Assembly: GCA_021414005.1 (NCBI GenBank) | Contig: JAIOPH010000002.1 | Span: 62,001 to 126,000 of the forward strand | Reading direction: 5' to 3' | From: Chthoniobacter sp. | GTDB taxonomy: Bacteria > Verrucomicrobiota > Verrucomicrobiia > Chthoniobacterales > Chthoniobacteraceae | DNA length: 64,000 bases | Part shown: one piece after another, positions 53,648 through 62,924 of the stretch | Layout: each line of letters opens with the position of its first letter | Position numbering within the stretch: the stretch's first letter is position 1 | Notes under the pieces: model-generated | Database searches by the model: none | What the model saw: only the letters and a program-made list of their open reading frames with translations | Told to the model about the DNA's origin: nothing | Made by a program: the position numbers and the translations under genes

Positions 53648-54286
53648 TTAGTCTTCGAGCGCGATCTGGCGTTCGATTTCCTGGAGCTTGTGCTGGGCGT
53701 TGGCGGAGTGCTTGGTGCCGGGCATCGTCTCGATGATCTGCATGAGCAGCGCGCGCGCTTCGCGGACCCTGTGCTGGTGTTTCCAATACACATCCACCAG
53801 CCGCGAGGTGAGAAACGCGGCGTCCTCCGCTGTCCACTCGCGCTCCAGAGCCTGTTCGAGGATGTCGGCGGCGGCCTCGGGATTGTCGAGTTGGTCGCAC
53901 TCGAGACGGACCACCTCACTCAGAGCCAGCGTGTCGTGCGGGTCCTTGCCAAAGGCGTTGAGATACTCCTGCACCGCCATTTCATAATCGCCACGAGCGA
54001 TGGCGCTTAGGGCGTCGGCGTGCGGGGACTTCTCGATCTTCTCGTCCGGGTTGAAGAAAAATTTTCCGATGGTATCGCCGATGGCCGGCATGACCATGGC
54101 GGCAAAAAGCACGCCCGAAGCGCCGCCCACGATGACCACTCCGCCGAAGTAGAGCACAACCTTGAGGGCGTCCGGGCTCTTGTTGCCATCGGCATCCACC
54201 CGCTGCATCTCGGCATTCGCGTAGGTGAAGATGATGAAGGTCAACCAAGCGAGGGCGAGGGCGAGGAGGGGACGGAAAAAACGCAT
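53648..54286 (-). CDS. Membrane-anchored helical-repeat protein
   Basis: Uncharacterised 212-residue protein with two N-terminal membrane helices (MRFFRPLLALALAWLTFIIF and VVLYFGGVVIVGGASGVLFA). A soluble domain of about 120 residues follows with TPR-like helical repeats, for example RGDYEMAVQEYLNAFGKDPH, LSEVVRLECDQLDNPEAAAD and REARALLMQIIETMPGTKHS. Such proteins often act as scaffolds. It lies 84 bp upstream of the DUF1552 gene on the same strand. Confidence 0.68.
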   Translation of the reverse strand: MRFFRPLLALALAWLTFIIFTYANAEMQRVDADGNKSPDALKVVLYFGGVVIVGGASGVLFAAMVMPAIGDTIGKFFFNPDEKIEKSPHADALSAIARGDYEMAVQEYLNAFGKDPHDTLALSEVVRLECDQLDNPEAAADILEQALEREWTAEDAAFLTSRLVDVYWKHQHRVREARALLMQIIETMPGTKHSANAQHKLQEIERQIALED

Positions 54287-54386
54287 GTGGAGGTTTATTC
54301 CAGAGCCGCGAAACGGCGCAAGCGCGCACCGTCCACCTCGCAAATTCCATGCGGCTGCACGCGCAGCCGGGCCTCCGCGAATCTAA

Positions 54387-56156
54387 TCAGGGGGCCGGCA
54401 GGATTTCGCCGCTGCCATCGACACGGACGATCACGCGCGTCTTCTCTGCGCCCGCGAATTTGTCTTCGATAAGCACAGTTTTCGCCGGAGACGTGTCTGT
54501 GAGGCCCGCGTGATACGTGTAGCCCGCAGCCACCCCCGGTGCAAAAGGCGACGCGAGGATCGTGGCGTCCGGCAAATAGTCCGGGACGAGGGCGGCGAGA
54601 CTCTTCGGGAACTTTCCTCCGTTATCCACAGCGTAGAGCTTGCAGGCCGTGCCAATCTGGCGGGCGTTGGAAAGCGACTTGGTGGCCTTGGCCTTGCCTC
54701 CGACTTTTCCGAATACCGGCAGCGCCACGCCCGCGCCGATGGCCGCCGGAATGAGCACCGAGGGCGCGAGTAATTGGCCGACGCCCTGCGTGCCCTTGCT
54801 GACCGCGAGCCAGCCATTCGGCAAATGCGCGGACACGGAATAAGTGGCTCCGGATTTCTGGCTGCCCATGAATTTTTCGAGCATTGCGAACTGCTCGGCG
54901 TTCGCGCCTGGCTGGCCTTTCAGCATCTCCCGCTGCACGCGGGCGAGCGTTTCGCCAAAGGTCTCAGTCATCAACTGAAACCCGTTGCCCTCCGTCGGCA
55001 GGCCACTCGTCATTTTCGCATACTGTGCCGTGGATTTCAGCCCCTTGCCGGAGGTTTTCGCGGCGATGATCGCGCGCACGAGATGGTCGTCGGTGGCGAG
55101 AATGAGGTAGCCGCCCCATTGCGCGACGGTGGGATGAAGTTCGAGCGGTGGCGGCATCGGCGACGGGAGGGTGCGCAGGCGGAGGTCGCCTTCATCCACC
55201 TTCACCACGTCCTTGTTCGCCCCGAGAATCTGGTCCAGCCGCTTGAAAATGCGGTCATCTTTTACCTGCACGAGCAACGCGGCCCGCGGCGTCGGAATCG
55301 AAAGCTTCCGCTCTGGAACCGGCAGTTCCATCGGCTTCGTCGGATCGAGTGTGACGATGAAACCGAGCGAGCCGCCGAGCGAGCTGAGCGCCTCGTCCAA
55401 CGTCATCCCGGCGGCCGCTGGGAATTCTTTTAGCGCCTCGTCCAGTCCTTTCTTCGCCTCGGGAATTTCCGATTGCTCGATCTCGCGGCGGAGAAACGCG
55501 ACGATTTCCGCCAGATCAAAATCCGCAAAGCCGGCGAGCGCGGTGTCGGCTGGGAGCAGATCGAGACCGGCCAGAGGGTGCGCCGTTTTGCCGAAGGCCG
55601 ACCAGAACGGGCCGTCACCTTTGCCCGCGCGGTGATGAATGAAGAGCTTGCTCCGATAGAGCCCCGGCTCCACGGCAAAGGTGCTGGCCCCCGCGCCTGT
55701 AACTTGGTCCACTCCGCTGTGTGTATATAGGTTCGTGACCATCTTGAACAAGGCCTCGGAGGATTTGGCGTCCTGCACGCCGCCCACGCCCGGACTGGCG
55801 AGAATAAGGTCGCGCATGGTGCCGAACTGAGCCGCCATCCCAGCGAGGAATTTTTCCGTGCTCACATAGGCATAAAACGAACCGCCTCGGTCGAGCTGCG
55901 CCGCGACTTCGTCGAAACTGTTCGGCTCGGCCGCGACAGGTGCCGGAACTGGAGTTGGTGCCGTTGCTGGCGGGTTGGTCGCGGGCATCGTAGACGGCAC
56001 TGGAGTCGGCGCGACGGAGATAATGCCGGAGCCGTTGTTCGAGGACGCCGGTTTGTCGCAGCCAGTGATACCGACGATGGCGAGCCAGCATACACAGAAG
56101 CTGCGCGTCAGGAACCGCTGCAGTGAAGAGGGGAGGGAGGTAGGGGAAGCTGACAT
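54387..56156 (-). CDS. Lipoprotein with a C-terminal pseudopilin-like domain
   Basis: Protein of 589 residues. The start MSASPTSLPSSLQRFLTRSF has a lipobox ending GITGC, so it is probably lipid-anchored. A Pro/Thr/Ala-rich linker follows. The long middle region has LDRGGSFYAYVSTEKFLAGM and a beta-rich fold. The last 120 residues carry KSLSNARQIGTACKLYAVDN, GGKFPKSLAALVPDYLPDA and SPFAPG, the pattern of the C-terminal part of DUF1559 and other pseudopilin-like proteins of PVC bacteria. It is divergent from fdsB. I know no assigned function for this architecture. Confidence 0.75.
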   Translation of the reverse strand: MSASPTSLPSSLQRFLTRSFCVCWLAIVGITGCDKPASSNNGSGIISVAPTPVPSTMPATNPPATAPTPVPAPVAAEPNSFDEVAAQLDRGGSFYAYVSTEKFLAGMAAQFGTMRDLILASPGVGGVQDAKSSEALFKMVTNLYTHSGVDQVTGAGASTFAVEPGLYRSKLFIHHRAGKGDGPFWSAFGKTAHPLAGLDLLPADTALAGFADFDLAEIVAFLRREIEQSEIPEAKKGLDEALKEFPAAAGMTLDEALSSLGGSLGFIVTLDPTKPMELPVPERKLSIPTPRAALLVQVKDDRIFKRLDQILGANKDVVKVDEGDLRLRTLPSPMPPPLELHPTVAQWGGYLILATDDHLVRAIIAAKTSGKGLKSTAQYAKMTSGLPTEGNGFQLMTETFGETLARVQREMLKGQPGANAEQFAMLEKFMGSQKSGATYSVSAHLPNGWLAVSKGTQGVGQLLAPSVLIPAAIGAGVALPVFGKVGGKAKATKSLSNARQIGTACKLYAVDNGGKFPKSLAALVPDYLPDATILASPFAPGVAAGYTYHAGLTDTSPAKTVLIEDKFAGAEKTRVIVRVDGSGEILPAP

Positions 56157-56330
56157 TTCAGTGGATTTCACGCGCGCACGGTGGTGGCTCGTTGGCCGAT
56201 TGTCGAGCGTGAGCGGACTTTGCTGTATTCTGCTCCACCGGGCGTCCAGAGTTCGGTGCCCAATACACCGCTGGCAATGTTCTAACGCCCATGCTTTGAA
56301 TACCCGCTGCTTTCCGTTCATCCCGACCCC

Positions 56331-58007
56331 ATGTCTGAAAATCTCAGTGCCCTCTCGTTTCGCAAAAGCGCCGACAAAAATCTCTTCGAGCGCATGGTGG
56401 AGGCTGCGGAGAAAACCGGCACCGCAGCCGCGCCCGAGACCGCGCGCGCTCTCGGCGAGGAATCGCTGTTCGGCGACGCGATCACGCTCGGCGCAGTTTC
56501 GTTTTACGATTTTCTGAAAAAGGAAAATGAGGGGAAGAAAGTCTTCGTCTGCAACGGCTCGGCGTGCCTCACCGCGGGTACGCAGGACAAATTGCACGAC
56601 GCGCTTGGGCGCAGTTTCAAACACGAGGAAATCGGACACATCTGCTGCCTCGGGCGCTGTCACCAGGGCGGGGCGTTTCAACATGAGGGGCGCAATTTTT
56701 CCGGGCAGTCGGATGCGGCGCTTGGCGAACTTTTTTCTGGCGGCACAGGCGACTCGGAGGATCGCTACGAAGTCGTCTCGCACCTGCAACCCGCGCAACT
56801 CACCGCGCCATTTCCTGGTGTTGAGAAATACTTCACACCCTTCCGCGATCTGCTGAAAAAGGATCGCGACTGGCTCGCGGGCGAACTGAAGGACTCCGGC
56901 CTGCGCGGACGCGGCGGCGCTGGATTTCCGCTGCATTTCAAATGGGCCGGATGCCGCGCGAGCGAGGGAAAAGTAAAATACATCGTGTGTAACGCCGACG
57001 AGGGCGATCCCGGCGCTTACATCGACAAGTATCTCATGGAGCAGCGCCCGCATTCAGTGCTGCTCGGCATGATGGTCGCGGGGTGGTTCGCGGGCGCGGA
57101 AGTCGGCATCCTCTACATTCGCGCGGAGTATCCGGATTCGATCCGCATCGTGGACGCGGCCATCGCGGAACTACGCGCCGCAGGACTGCTCGGAAAGAAC
57201 ATCCTCGGCAGCGGATTCAACTTCGAGCTGAAGACGATCAAAGGCGCAGGCGCTTACATCTGCGGCGAGGAGACGGCGCTGCTCGCGAGCATCGAGGGAC
57301 AGCGTCCAGAAGTGCGCGTGCGTCCTCCTTTCCCCACTGTCGAAGGGCTCTACCGCAAGCCGACGATCCTCAACAACGTCGAGACGTTCTCGAACATCCA
57401 CGCCGTCCTCACGCTCGGCGGAAAGGGCTACGCGAAAATCGGTACTGCGCAGAGCACCGGGCCGAAACTGCTCTCGCTCGACAGCCATTTTGCCAAGCCC
57501 GGCATCTATGAAGTCGCGATGGGCACCCCGCTCGCCGACGTGGTCGCGCTTGCGGGAGGCTTCCGCACGAAGGTGAAAGCCATCCAAGTCGGCGGCCCGC
57601 TCGGCGGCATTGTGCCAGTCGGGAAAATTGGCGAACTCACCGTGGACTTCGAGTCATTCAAGAAAGCCGGCTTTCTCCTCGGCCACGCGGGCGTCGTGAG
57701 CATCCCGGAGTCGTTCCCGATGATCGAATACATCCAGCACCTCTTCCAATTCACCGCCGACGAAAGCTGCGGGAAGTGTTTCCCCTGCCGCCTCGGCAGC
57801 ACGCGCGGCGCGGAACTCGTCGCGAAGGCGCGCAGCGACAGCAGCTACCAGATCGACCGCACGCTCATCGGCGATCTTCTCGACACAATGGAACTCACCT
57901 CGCTCTGCGCGCTCGGCGGAGGCGTGCCCTTGCCGATCAAAAATGCGCTGCAACATTTTGAGGAAGAGCTTCGCCCTTTCCTAAGCTCCGCACCAGAGAA
58001 GCGCTAA
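56331..58007 (+). CDS. fdsB: NAD-dependent formate dehydrogenase beta subunit (NuoF-like, with N-terminal 2Fe-2S domain)
   Basis: Flavin and NAD-binding subunit that passes electrons from formate oxidation to NAD+. The 558-residue protein opens with a thioredoxin-like 2Fe-2S domain: VFVCNGSACLTAGTQDKLHD (Cys74, Cys79) and ICCLGRCHQGG (Cys106, Cys110). The NuoF core follows: LRGRGGAGFPLHFKW (FMN/NADH loop), YIVCNADEGDPGAYIDKYLM, GAYICGEETALLASIEGQRP and ESCGKCFPCRLGSTRG (4Fe-4S). The fused N-terminal domain may take the place of the separate FdsG gene. fdsA starts 12 bp after the stop. Confidence 0.9.
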   Translation: MSENLSALSFRKSADKNLFERMVEAAEKTGTAAAPETARALGEESLFGDAITLGAVSFYDFLKKENEGKKVFVCNGSACLTAGTQDKLHDALGRSFKHEEIGHICCLGRCHQGGAFQHEGRNFSGQSDAALGELFSGGTGDSEDRYEVVSHLQPAQLTAPFPGVEKYFTPFRDLLKKDRDWLAGELKDSGLRGRGGAGFPLHFKWAGCRASEGKVKYIVCNADEGDPGAYIDKYLMEQRPHSVLLGMMVAGWFAGAEVGILYIRAEYPDSIRIVDAAIAELRAAGLLGKNILGSGFNFELKTIKGAGAYICGEETALLASIEGQRPEVRVRPPFPTVEGLYRKPTILNNVETFSNIHAVLTLGGKGYAKIGTAQSTGPKLLSLDSHFAKPGIYEVAMGTPLADVVALAGGFRTKVKAIQVGGPLGGIVPVGKIGELTVDFESFKKAGFLLGHAGVVSIPESFPMIEYIQHLFQFTADESCGKCFPCRLGSTRGAELVAKARSDSSYQIDRTLIGDLLDTMELTSLCALGGGVPLPIKNALQHFEEELRPFLSSAPEKR

Positions 58008-58019
58008 CCCATCACGACC

Positions 58020-60785
58020 ATGGTCCAGGATCTCGCTACCATCACCGCCTACATCGACGGCACGCCGCACCAGTTCCAGTCCGGCGACACGCTGCTCAAT
58101 TTCATCGACCGCCATCGCGGGCGTGGGCACGTGCCGACGCTCTGCGATGCGCCGCAGCTCAAGCCTTACGGCGCTTGCCGCGTGTGCTCCGTCGAGATCG
58201 CGCAAAGCGCCGATGGGCCGCGCCGCGTCGTCGCCTCATGCCACACGCCGCTCACGGCGGGGATGCACATCTTCACCGAGTCGCAGAAGGTCCGCGGGCT
58301 GCGGAAAAATATCGTCGAGCTCGTGCTCACGGATCATCCGCTCGACTGCCTCACGTGCGAGGTGAACGGCAACTGCGAGCTGCAGACTGTCGCGGCGAAA
58401 GTCGGCATCCGCAGCGTGCGCTACCCGGCGGGCAAGAACCATCTCGACCGCAAGAAGGACCTCTCGCACCCCTACATGACTTCGGACCTCTCGAAGTGCA
58501 TCAACTGCTCGCGCTGCGTGCGCGCTTGCGACGAAGTGCAGGGGCAGTTCGTGCTCTCGATGCACGGGCGCGGCTTCGATGCGCGCATCATCAAGGGGCT
58601 CGACTCCACGTTCGACGACTCGCAGTGCGTGTCGTGTGGCGCGTGCTCGCAGGCGTGCCCGACGTCGGCGATTTCGGACACGTTCAAATCGAAAGCGATC
58701 GAGGCGACGAAGAAGACGCGCACGATCTGCACGTATTGCGGCGTGGGCTGCAACTTGGAGGTCGCCACGAAAGGGAACGAGATTCTGTCCATCCAGGCGC
58801 CGTTCGATGCCGAGGTGAATGCGGCGCACACCTGCCTCAAAGGCCGCTACGCGTTCAAATTTTACAACCACAAGGACCGCCTGCGGAAGCCGCTCATCCG
58901 CACGAACGGCCACTTCGTCGAGGCCACGTGGGACGAGGCGTATGATCACATCGCGGCGAATCTGAAGCGCATCAAAGCCGAGCACGGCGGCGATGCGGTA
59001 GCGGGCATTTCGTCGGCGCGCTGCACGAATGAGGAAAACTACCTCATGCAGAAATTCATCCGCGTCGCGTTTGGCACGAACAACATCGATGCCTGCGCAC
59101 GCGTCTGCCATTCGCCGACCGCGTGGGGGATGCAGAAGGCGTTCGGTACGGGTGCGGCGACGAACTCGGTGATCGATCTGCAATCCACGAACTGCATTCT
59201 CGTCATCGGCGCGAACCCGACCGAGGGACATCCCGTGACCGGCGCGAAGATCAAGCAGCGCGCGATGAAGGGCGTGCCGCTCATCATCATCGATCCGCGC
59301 GAGATTGAGATCGTGAAATTTGCGAAGTATCACCTCCAGCTTCGCCCCGGCACGAACGTCGCGCTGCTCGACATGTTCGCGTACTACATCTTGGAAGCCG
59401 GATTGGTGGATCGGGAGTTCATCGAGAAGCGCTGCGAGAACTGGGCGGAGTTTGAAGCCGGCCTCCGCTCGTTGGATCTCGACGAACTGGAAAAAATCCA
59501 CGGCGTGGATCGCAATCTCGTGAAGGCCGCCGCGCTCGAATACGCGAACGCCGAGAATGCGATGGCCTTCCACGGTCTCGGAGTCACCGAACACACCCAC
59601 GGCTCGAAGACCATCATGCTCATCGCCGACATCGCGATGATGACCGGCAACATCGGCCGCCGCGGCGTCGGCGTGAACCCGTTGCGCGGGCAGAACAACG
59701 TGCAGGGCACCGCCGACATGGGCTGCCAGCCGCATCAGGGCGCGGGCTATTTGCAGGTGAACGACGCCGCGAACCACGCGATGTATGAACAGTTCTACGG
59801 CGCGAAAATGTCTGACCAGATCGGCCTCAAAATCCCGCAAATGTATGACGCCGCGCTCGCGGGAAAACTAAAAGCCATGTGGGTCATGGGCCAGGACCTC
59901 GTGCAGACCGACCCGAACACCGAGCACGTGAAGAAGGCGCTGAACTCGCTCGAGTTTCTCGTCGTGCAGGAAATTTTCATGTCAGAGACCGCGAAGTTCG
60001 CGAACGTCGTGCTGCCCGGCGCATCGTTCTTTGAAAAGAGCGGCACCTTCACCAATGGCGAGCGCCGCGTGCAGCGCGTGAACGAAGTCATCCCGCCGCT
60101 CGCCGGCACGAAGACCGACGGCCAGATCGTCGTGGACATCATGAACCGCATGGGCATCCCGCAGCCCGACTACACACCCGACGGCGTCCTCGCCGAAATC
60201 GCCCGCGTCGTCCCATTTTTCAAAGGCGCCGTGTGGGAAAAACTCGGCGACAACGGCAAACAGTGGCCCATCCAGGAAGGCTGCATCGGCACCGAAATCC
60301 TCCACACCGAGACCTTCAAGCGCGGCCTCGGCAAGTTCCACTTTTTCCGCTTCCAGGAGTCGCGCGAGATCGTGCAGCACCACGGCGAATTCCCCTTCAT
60401 CCTCACCACCGGCCGCGTGCTGGAGCACTACAACTGCGGCACCATGACCCGCCGCACCGGCAATGCCCGCATCGTCACCGAGGACGTCCTCGCCATCCAC
60501 CCCGCCGACGCCGCGCGCAAGCAAATCACCACCGGCGACCTCGTCCGCATCTTCTCCGCCCGCGGCGAAGTCCGCATCCGCGCCAAGGTCTCCGACGAAG
60601 TGAAACCCGGCATCCTCTATACCACCTTCCACTTCCCCGAGCACCTCGTGAACGTCGTCACCAGCAGCGAGTGCGACGAGGACACCATGTGCCCCGAATA
60701 CAAAGTCGTCGCCGTGGACGTGGAGCGCGTGAACGCGCCGATGGAAAAGAAGGCCGCGCAGCCGGAAATGGTCGCGGCGAAGTGA
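58020..60785 (+). CDS. fdsA: Formate dehydrogenase alpha subunit (molybdopterin, NAD-linked type)
   Basis: Catalytic subunit oxidising formate to CO2 at a bis-MGD molybdenum centre. The 921-residue protein has an N-terminal 2Fe-2S ferredoxin domain (Cys42, 53, 56, 74) and the NuoG-like HPLDCLTCEVNGNCEL. Two 4Fe-4S sites follow (CINCSRCVRAC at 160-170 and CVSCGACSQAC at 203-213), then CTYCGVGCNLEV beside the molybdopterin region. CARVCHSPTAWGM puts Cys363 at the Mo-ligand position where some formate dehydrogenases have selenocysteine. Downstream text VVLPGASFFEKSGTFTNGER and GRVLEHYNCGTMTRRTGNAR is typical. A decayed partial copy lies at 62.9 kb. Confidence 0.93.
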   Translation: MVQDLATITAYIDGTPHQFQSGDTLLNFIDRHRGRGHVPTLCDAPQLKPYGACRVCSVEIAQSADGPRRVVASCHTPLTAGMHIFTESQKVRGLRKNIVELVLTDHPLDCLTCEVNGNCELQTVAAKVGIRSVRYPAGKNHLDRKKDLSHPYMTSDLSKCINCSRCVRACDEVQGQFVLSMHGRGFDARIIKGLDSTFDDSQCVSCGACSQACPTSAISDTFKSKAIEATKKTRTICTYCGVGCNLEVATKGNEILSIQAPFDAEVNAAHTCLKGRYAFKFYNHKDRLRKPLIRTNGHFVEATWDEAYDHIAANLKRIKAEHGGDAVAGISSARCTNEENYLMQKFIRVAFGTNNIDACARVCHSPTAWGMQKAFGTGAATNSVIDLQSTNCILVIGANPTEGHPVTGAKIKQRAMKGVPLIIIDPREIEIVKFAKYHLQLRPGTNVALLDMFAYYILEAGLVDREFIEKRCENWAEFEAGLRSLDLDELEKIHGVDRNLVKAAALEYANAENAMAFHGLGVTEHTHGSKTIMLIADIAMMTGNIGRRGVGVNPLRGQNNVQGTADMGCQPHQGAGYLQVNDAANHAMYEQFYGAKMSDQIGLKIPQMYDAALAGKLKAMWVMGQDLVQTDPNTEHVKKALNSLEFLVVQEIFMSETAKFANVVLPGASFFEKSGTFTNGERRVQRVNEVIPPLAGTKTDGQIVVDIMNRMGIPQPDYTPDGVLAEIARVVPFFKGAVWEKLGDNGKQWPIQEGCIGTEILHTETFKRGLGKFHFFRFQESREIVQHHGEFPFILTTGRVLEHYNCGTMTRRTGNARIVTEDVLAIHPADAARKQITTGDLVRIFSARGEVRIRAKVSDEVKPGILYTTFHFPEHLVNVVTSSECDEDTMCPEYKVVAVDVERVNAPMEKKAAQPEMVAAK

Positions 60786-60801
60786 CAAACTGGTCTTCGG
60801 T

Positions 60802-62523
60802 CTAGCCGTTAACCCTCACGGCACACTCAGAACTGCCAAACCGATGCCGCCCATCCCGCCATTTCCCGCTGACGGGCCTCAATCGTTCCTGACGACCACT
60901 CAGGGTAGCAATGCGCCGACTGAGGTGGTAACCCGAAGCGGCGAAGACAGGCTGCTTTTCCGCATAAGGCCTATTCCCCAAATCGGTATTCCGAGACACG
61001 TCGAGCAAGGTGTAGTTCCCGAGCCTCGCGACAAACCGCGTGTGCTGTTCGTCATCAAAATCATTGCGCCACGCGGGTGCCAGATTCTCGGGCAGGATGT
61101 GCTCGATTGTCGCAGGCGTTGTTTCATCCCTCACGTCTGGATTTCCGAGTTGCCGTTCGAGCGCGCACAAAATGTATCTAACAACCTTCTTGTTTCGACC
61201 GCTCGCGGGAATGGACCGCCGACTGAATGCATCGCGGAAGTCATCATCCGGCACCGCCACCACGCGCAGAGCCTCACGAATCTGGCCGACGGTCTTAAGC
61301 CGACCTCCCTCGATGCCTACCGCAACATCGTTGTAAGCCCTTTCCAGTTCACTAGGGTTGCGATCCGCAACGATTGTGTAGCGGAAAGAAACCACCGCGC
61401 AAAATCGCAGGACATCGCTGAGTGTTTCGACAGGCAAGCGCCGGGCTGCTGCGAGAAACAAAGACTTGAATTGCTTTACGCCGAGAAGGTTCAGCACGCG
61501 AACCTGCTCGCGTGCACCGGAAATCGCGTGCCACTGGGGGTCGTCGGGATCTAGCATCGCCTGATACCACACCGCCGCCGTTTCCAATTCGCGTAACAAC
61601 TCAAAGACCTGTTCCGCCGTGCTCACCTGCGACTTCAGTGTCTTGAACAGCCTCTCCTGCCGGATGAATGGCTGCCTCGAATTCAGGAAATGCCGGAGAA
61701 ATTCCGGCAGGATGCGAATGCCAACGGATTGTGTGATGCGCGTCCACTGATCGAGCACATGCCGCAGATCTGCCTCGCTGCGTCGGGCGACCAGCGCCAT
61801 CAGATAGTTTTTCAACAGATCGCTGGCGGTCAGGGCGAGACCGCGGGCATTGAGAGTCTCAAACACGGTGTAGGCGCTCAAATCGTCATCCACCAACACG
61901 CGGATGAACAAAAGCCTCAGCGCGACGATTTCGTTGACGAATCGCGCGAGGGCAGCCCCCGCGTCGGGCGACGCAAAACGCTCCGCAAGTCGCGCTTTGA
62001 AATATCGGAATGCCTCCCACAGCAGGCGATTTGAATCGCCCAGCCGGGCCGGGGCGAGCGGCGCGTGCAACTGCAACAACGTGCCCTGATAGAACGTGTC
62101 ATCGTTCCGATTCAAACTCATCTTGCTGCGGTAGCGCAACGAACCGGGGTCTTTCGTGCCGAGGAAACCATCTCGCAGCAATCGAGCACGTTCGAGGTTG
62201 TCGTCCTTTTCGATGTCCGCAGCGGCACGTTCTTCAAGCAACGCTACCGCCGCGAGCGCAACCAAGCTGAGGGTGCAGAGCCGTTGCTGGCCATCAATGA
62301 CGACGAATTCCTCGCGGTCACGCTGCTGCATCACGATTGCGCCCATGTAGTGCTGCGAATCGTCACGCTGCGATACCTCATCCGGATCAAGCCAGAGGTC
62401 TTCCCAGTGGTCTTCACGCCAAGAGTAATCGCGCTGGTAGGGAGGCACCGCGTAGCGGAGGCCGTTACCCAGAAGTCCCTTCAGCGTTACATCGCTGGTA
62501 TTGAGGAGGTTTGCGCGTGGCAT
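60802..62523 (-). CDS. DUF262/DUF1524 (GmrSD-like) nuclease
   Basis: Restriction-like protein joining a ParB-like NTP-binding DUF262 half and a C-terminal HNH nuclease half, as in GmrSD (BrxU-type) enzymes that attack modified phage DNA. The 573-residue protein has YAVPPYQRDYSWREDHWEDL, YMGAIVMQQRD and FVVIDGQQRLCTLSLVAL (DUF262 motifs) early, and VFETLNARGLALTASDLLKNY in the middle. The nuclease end shows TIEHILPENLA and RLGNYTLLD (HNH-type). I used the ATG at 62523, just before MPRANLLNTS. It lies next to a broken restriction gene and converges with fdsA. Confidence 0.9.
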   Translation of the reverse strand: MPRANLLNTSDVTLKGLLGNGLRYAVPPYQRDYSWREDHWEDLWLDPDEVSQRDDSQHYMGAIVMQQRDREEFVVIDGQQRLCTLSLVALAAVALLEERAAADIEKDDNLERARLLRDGFLGTKDPGSLRYRSKMSLNRNDDTFYQGTLLQLHAPLAPARLGDSNRLLWEAFRYFKARLAERFASPDAGAALARFVNEIVALRLLFIRVLVDDDLSAYTVFETLNARGLALTASDLLKNYLMALVARRSEADLRHVLDQWTRITQSVGIRILPEFLRHFLNSRQPFIRQERLFKTLKSQVSTAEQVFELLRELETAAVWYQAMLDPDDPQWHAISGAREQVRVLNLLGVKQFKSLFLAAARRLPVETLSDVLRFCAVVSFRYTIVADRNPSELERAYNDVAVGIEGGRLKTVGQIREALRVVAVPDDDFRDAFSRRSIPASGRNKKVVRYILCALERQLGNPDVRDETTPATIEHILPENLAPAWRNDFDDEQHTRFVARLGNYTLLDVSRNTDLGNRPYAEKQPVFAASGYHLSRRIATLSGRQERLRPVSGKWRDGRHRFGSSECAVRVNG

Positions 62524-62540
62524 GGTGTCGGATGAGAAAT

Positions 62541-62795
62541 CTAGCTGATGATTTGAGCGTAATCCATCCGTGATAAACAGGCGCACGTCGATGATGGACG
62601 CGGCTGACACAGCGCGACATCCGCCCGGCCCTCGCCAGTTTGATACTCCGGCCAGACGATATTCGTGTCCCAAGTATTCCAGCCGAGCTCCTGAAACACG
62701 CGAAGGACGACGCCCTGCGAGATCGCCTGCTCATTCGGAAAGCTGCCCTGGCGGAGGCAAGCCGTAATGTCGGCGAGAGTGGATTCGAGAGACAT
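62541..62795 (-). pseudogene. Truncated type I restriction-like (HsdR_N) gene fragment
   Basis: From the ATG at 62795 the protein reads MSLESTLADITACLRQGSFP, NEQAISQGVVLRVFQELGWN and TWDTNIVWPEYQTGEGRADVALCQP, the N-terminal part of HsdR_N type restriction proteins. After about 65 residues the frame turns to unrelated sequence and stops. The next reading frame carries VRLFITDGLR, which resembles the later VLTDG-R strand of the same family, so an internal deletion with frameshift is likely. No catalytic core is left. It is on the same strand as the DUF262 gene. Confidence 0.75.
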
Positions 62796-62924
62796 GGTTG
62801 TTGTGGCCCACCGGGGCGAAATGAGTCCCAACTATCGCCGTTGAAGTTGAGTAGCGGAAGTCTGAACGCGTGGCACGGGGGAAATACGGGACACTTGCCG
62901 ACCTTGGACGTGTGTCGCTCGACG

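Noticed and set aside
58236..59840. A 534-residue minus-strand frame opposite fdsA
   Set aside because: It is a His/Arg-rich antisense shadow of a gene with many conserved cysteine motifs.
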